NCBI GenBank assembly: GCA_021826485.1
Contig: JAKAZX010000149.1
Location: forward strand, 1-9,008
DNA: 9,008 nucleotides
Direction: 5' to 3'
DNA from: Pseudomonadota bacterium
GTDB taxonomy: Bacteria > Pseudomonadota > Alphaproteobacteria > Acetobacterales > Acetobacteraceae
This document shows, piece after piece, positions 7,751-9,008 of this stretch. The notes beneath the pieces are model-generated. The model did not search any database. It saw nothing but the letters and a program-made list of their open reading frames with translations, and was not told where the DNA came from. Within the stretch, counting starts at the first letter, position 1; each line of letters opens with the position of its first letter. Position numbers and translations under genes: made by a program.

Positions 7751-7779
7751 ATGATCGACGGGGACATACCCGAAGTCAA
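7751..7779 (-). promoter_or_regulatory. Candidate sigma70-type promoter of the importer operon
   Basis: On the minus strand TTGACT (complement of 7774-7779, five of six matches to the -35 consensus) is followed after exactly 17 bases by GATCAT (complement of 7751-7756, four of six to the -10 consensus). Transcription would begin near 7744 and leave a leader of about 130 bases before the ATG at 7614. The match is good for a GC-rich genome, but it is untested. Confidence 0.4.
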
Positions 7780-7792
7780 CCACCCAAGGCCT

Positions 7793-7822
7793 GCCGGCCC
7801 GCCGATTGACGCACGGGCCGGC
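7793..7822. repeat. Perfect 9-base inverted repeat with 12-base loop
   Basis: GCCGGCCCG (7793-7801) and CGGGCCGGC (7814-7822) are perfectly complementary. The repeat lies just upstream of the candidate leftward -35 and centrally in the divergent region. No T-run follows on either strand, so it is not a standard rho-independent terminator. A regulator-binding site or a cruciform-prone spacer are possibilities. GC-rich DNA raises the chance of an accidental match. Confidence 0.45.
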
Positions 7823-7836
7823 CTCGGTCAGCGTTG

Positions 7837-7854
7837 CCCCCGGCACGGCGGGGG
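7837..7854. repeat. Inverted repeat CCCCCG / CGGGGG
   Basis: Perfect 6-base arms (7837-7842 and 7849-7854) enclose a 6-base loop. It lies about 85 bases before the flavoenzyme ATG. All arm pairs are G-C, so a chance origin is quite possible. Confidence 0.3.
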
Positions 7855-7882
7855 ATGGCGACGGCCGGGCAGGTGCGCGTCG

Positions 7883-7911
7883 CCGACGCCGTTCTGCGAC
7901 CCGCGTATCCT
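7883..7911 (+). promoter_or_regulatory. Weak promoter candidate for the flavoenzyme gene
   Basis: CCGACG (7883-7888) and TATCCT (7906-7911) are spaced by 17 bases and match the -35 and -10 consensus at three and four of six positions. Transcription would start about 20 bases before the ATG at 7939. The -35 is poor, so an activator would probably be needed if this is real. Confidence 0.18.
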
Positions 7912-7938
7912 GCGCATCCGTTCCAGGACCCAGGCGAA

Positions 7939-9008
7939 ATGACCGATACCGACCCCCTGCTGCAACCGTTCGTGCTCAAGCACCTGACGCTGCGCAATCG
8001 CATCATGAGCACCAGCCATGAGCCGGCCTATTCCGAGGACGGCATGCCGAAGGACCGCTATCGCCTGTACCATGTGGAGAAGGCGAAGGGCGGTGCGGCG
8101 CTGACCATGACGGCGGGATCGGCGGTGGTCTCGCGCGACAGCCCGCCGGCATTCGGCAACCTGCTGGCATGGCAGGATGAGATCGTTCCCTGGCTGCGGC
8201 GGCTTGCAGACGAATGCCATGCGCACGGCACCGCGGTGATGATCCAGATCACCCATCTCGGCCGCCGCACCTCCTGGAATCGTGCGGACTGGCTGCCGGT
8301 GCTGTCGCCCTCGCCGGTGCGCGAGGCGGCACACCGCGCCTTTCCCAAGACGATCGAGGACTGGGACATCGACCGCATCATCGGCGACTATGCGGCGGCG
8401 GCCCAGCGGATGCAGGCGGCCGGCCTGGACGGGCTGGAGATCGAGGCGTACGGCCACCTGCCCGATGCGTTCTGGTCGCCCGCCACCAACCGGCGCGATG
8501 ACGCGTTCGGCGGCGATCTGGACAATCGCATGCGCTTCTCGCTGGACGTGATGCGGGCGATCCGCGCGGCGGTCGGCGATCGCTTCCTGCTCGGGGTGCG
8601 CATGGTGGCCGACGAGGACTGGGATCGCGGATTGTCGCGGGCGGACGGCATCGCCATCGCGCAGCGCTTCCGCCATTCCGGCCTGATCGACTTCCTCAAC
8701 ATCATTCGCGGACATATCGACACGGACAATGCGCTGGCGGAGGTGATCCCGGTCGCCGGCATGCGCTCCGCCCCGCATCTCGACTTCGCCGGAGAGGTGC
8801 GGGCGGCCACGCAGTTTCCGGTGTTCCACGCCGCACGCATCAGCGATGTCGCAACCGCCCGTCACGCCATCGCCACCGGCAAGCTCGACATGGTGGGGAT
8901 GACGCGCGCGCTGATCGCCGACCCGCACATCGCGCGCAAGGTGGCGGCGGGCGAGGAGCAGCGCATCCGCCCCTGCGTCGGCGCCACCTACTGCCTCGAT
9001 CGCATCTA
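7939..9008 (+). CDS. NADH:flavin oxidoreductase, N-methylproline demethylase-like (partial, 3' end cut by window)
   Basis: The first 356 residues of an old-yellow-enzyme-family flavoprotein are present, and the frame is still open at the window end. It begins like other members (LLQPFVLKHLTLRNRIMSTS, 7-26). The TIM-barrel FMN domain follows: MIQITHLGRR (101-110), GLDGLEIEAYGHLPDAFWSP (162-181), NRRDDAFGGDLDNRMRF (184-200), and MVGMTRALIADPH (318-330) for phosphate binding. C346 and C352 begin an iron-sulphur motif, so the full protein should continue into a 4Fe-4S segment and a pyridine-nucleotide-binding domain, as in 2,4-dienoyl-CoA reductase and trimethylamine dehydrogenase (usually 650-700 residues). 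The SHEPAYSEDGMPKDRYRLYH segment (26-45) closely matches, from memory, enzymes that demethylate N-methylproline after stachydrine; other N-methyl substrates are possible. ATG 7939 is chosen because the fold begins at once and no earlier in-frame start lies near; its Shine-Dalgarno is weak (AGG at 7932). It is cytosolic and divergent from the importer operon. Confidence 0.88.
   Translation, partial: MTDTDPLLQPFVLKHLTLRNRIMSTSHEPAYSEDGMPKDRYRLYHVEKAKGGAALTMTAGSAVVSRDSPPAFGNLLAWQDEIVPWLRRLADECHAHGTAVMIQITHLGRRTSWNRADWLPVLSPSPVREAAHRAFPKTIEDWDIDRIIGDYAAAAQRMQAAGLDGLEIEAYGHLPDAFWSPATNRRDDAFGGDLDNRMRFSLDVMRAIRAAVGDRFLLGVRMVADEDWDRGLSRADGIAIAQRFRHSGLIDFLNIIRGHIDTDNALAEVIPVAGMRSAPHLDFAGEVRAATQFPVFHAARISDVATARHAIATGKLDMVGMTRALIADPHIARKVAAGEEQRIRPCVGATYCLDRI

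Larger units (their letters stand above)
7615..7938. promoter_or_regulatory. Divergent intergenic control region, 324 bases
   Basis: This is the only gene-free stretch of note. It separates the start codons of the importer operon (leftward) and the flavoenzyme gene (rightward), so it must hold both promoters unless one gene is transcribed from farther away. It contains a candidate leftward promoter, a weak rightward promoter candidate and three perfect GC-rich inverted repeats, listed separately. Open frames crossing it are short and look non-coding. No terminator with a T-run is present, as expected between divergent genes. Confidence 0.7.

Noticed and set aside
7615..7779. Extension of the binding protein to a start at 7779
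   Set aside because: The added residues would come from the leader and include the Shine-Dalgarno and inverted repeat. The Tat signal sits at the right distance from the ATG at 7614.
7793..7822. Rho-independent terminator between the divergent genes
   Set aside because: The stem is strong but neither side has a T-run, and no transcript is expected to end between two divergent starts.
7806..7834. TTGACG at 7806 as the -35 of a rightward promoter
   Set aside because: The sequence at 16-18 bases spacing has no acceptable -10 match, so it was not annotated.
7502..8021. Short open frames on both strands across the intergenic region as small genes
   Set aside because: They have Arg/Ala/Pro-rich composition, no good ribosome binding sites and no recognisable motifs, and they run into the flanking genes out of frame.

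Overview
The window is GC-rich (roughly two thirds G+C, with G/C strongly preferred at third codon positions), densely packed chromosomal DNA. The gene types point to an alphaproteobacterium, most plausibly Rhodospirillales/Acetobacteraceae: a TPR protein with a GT9-like C-terminal domain, a twin-arginine-exported dipeptide-type binding protein, and an N-methylproline-demethylase-like flavoenzyme. That placement is inference from gene content and composition. I saw no tRNA, rRNA, CRISPR array, insertion sequence or phage gene.

Layout. (1) Positions 21-2627, + strand: a DenD-like D-erythronate dehydrogenase, followed 6 bases later by a TPR/glycosyltransferase-9-like protein that starts at GTG. 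(2) Positions 2566-7614, - strand: a complete dipeptide/oligopeptide-type ABC importer. Read in the direction of transcription it is a Tat-exported substrate-binding protein, a DppB-type permease starting at TTG, a DppC-type permease, and a single protein carrying both ATPase domains (DppD+DppF type). The genes are separated by 4 bases, 9 bases and a 4-base ATGA overlap, so this is one tightly coupled operon. Its 3' end overlaps the 3' end of the TPR gene by 62 bases in convergent orientation. (3) Positions 7615-7938: a 324-base divergent regulatory region with a plausible sigma70-type promoter for the importer and three GC-rich inverted repeats. (4) Position 7939 to the window end, + strand: the first 356 codons of an old-yellow-enzyme-family NADH:flavin oxidoreductase most like the N-methylproline (stachydrine pathway) demethylases, cut by the window edge.

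How they may work together. The importer and the flavoenzyme share one control region, so they could form a small uptake-and-demethylation module for an N-methylated amino acid, betaine-like or peptide compound. This is inference from position and family. The DenD-like enzyme would act in four-carbon sugar-acid breakdown and has no evident link to the importer. I found no clearly new system. The most unusual items are the flavoenzyme's altered iron-sulphur and catalytic motifs, the divergent module, the inverted repeats between the divergent genes and the convergent overlap.
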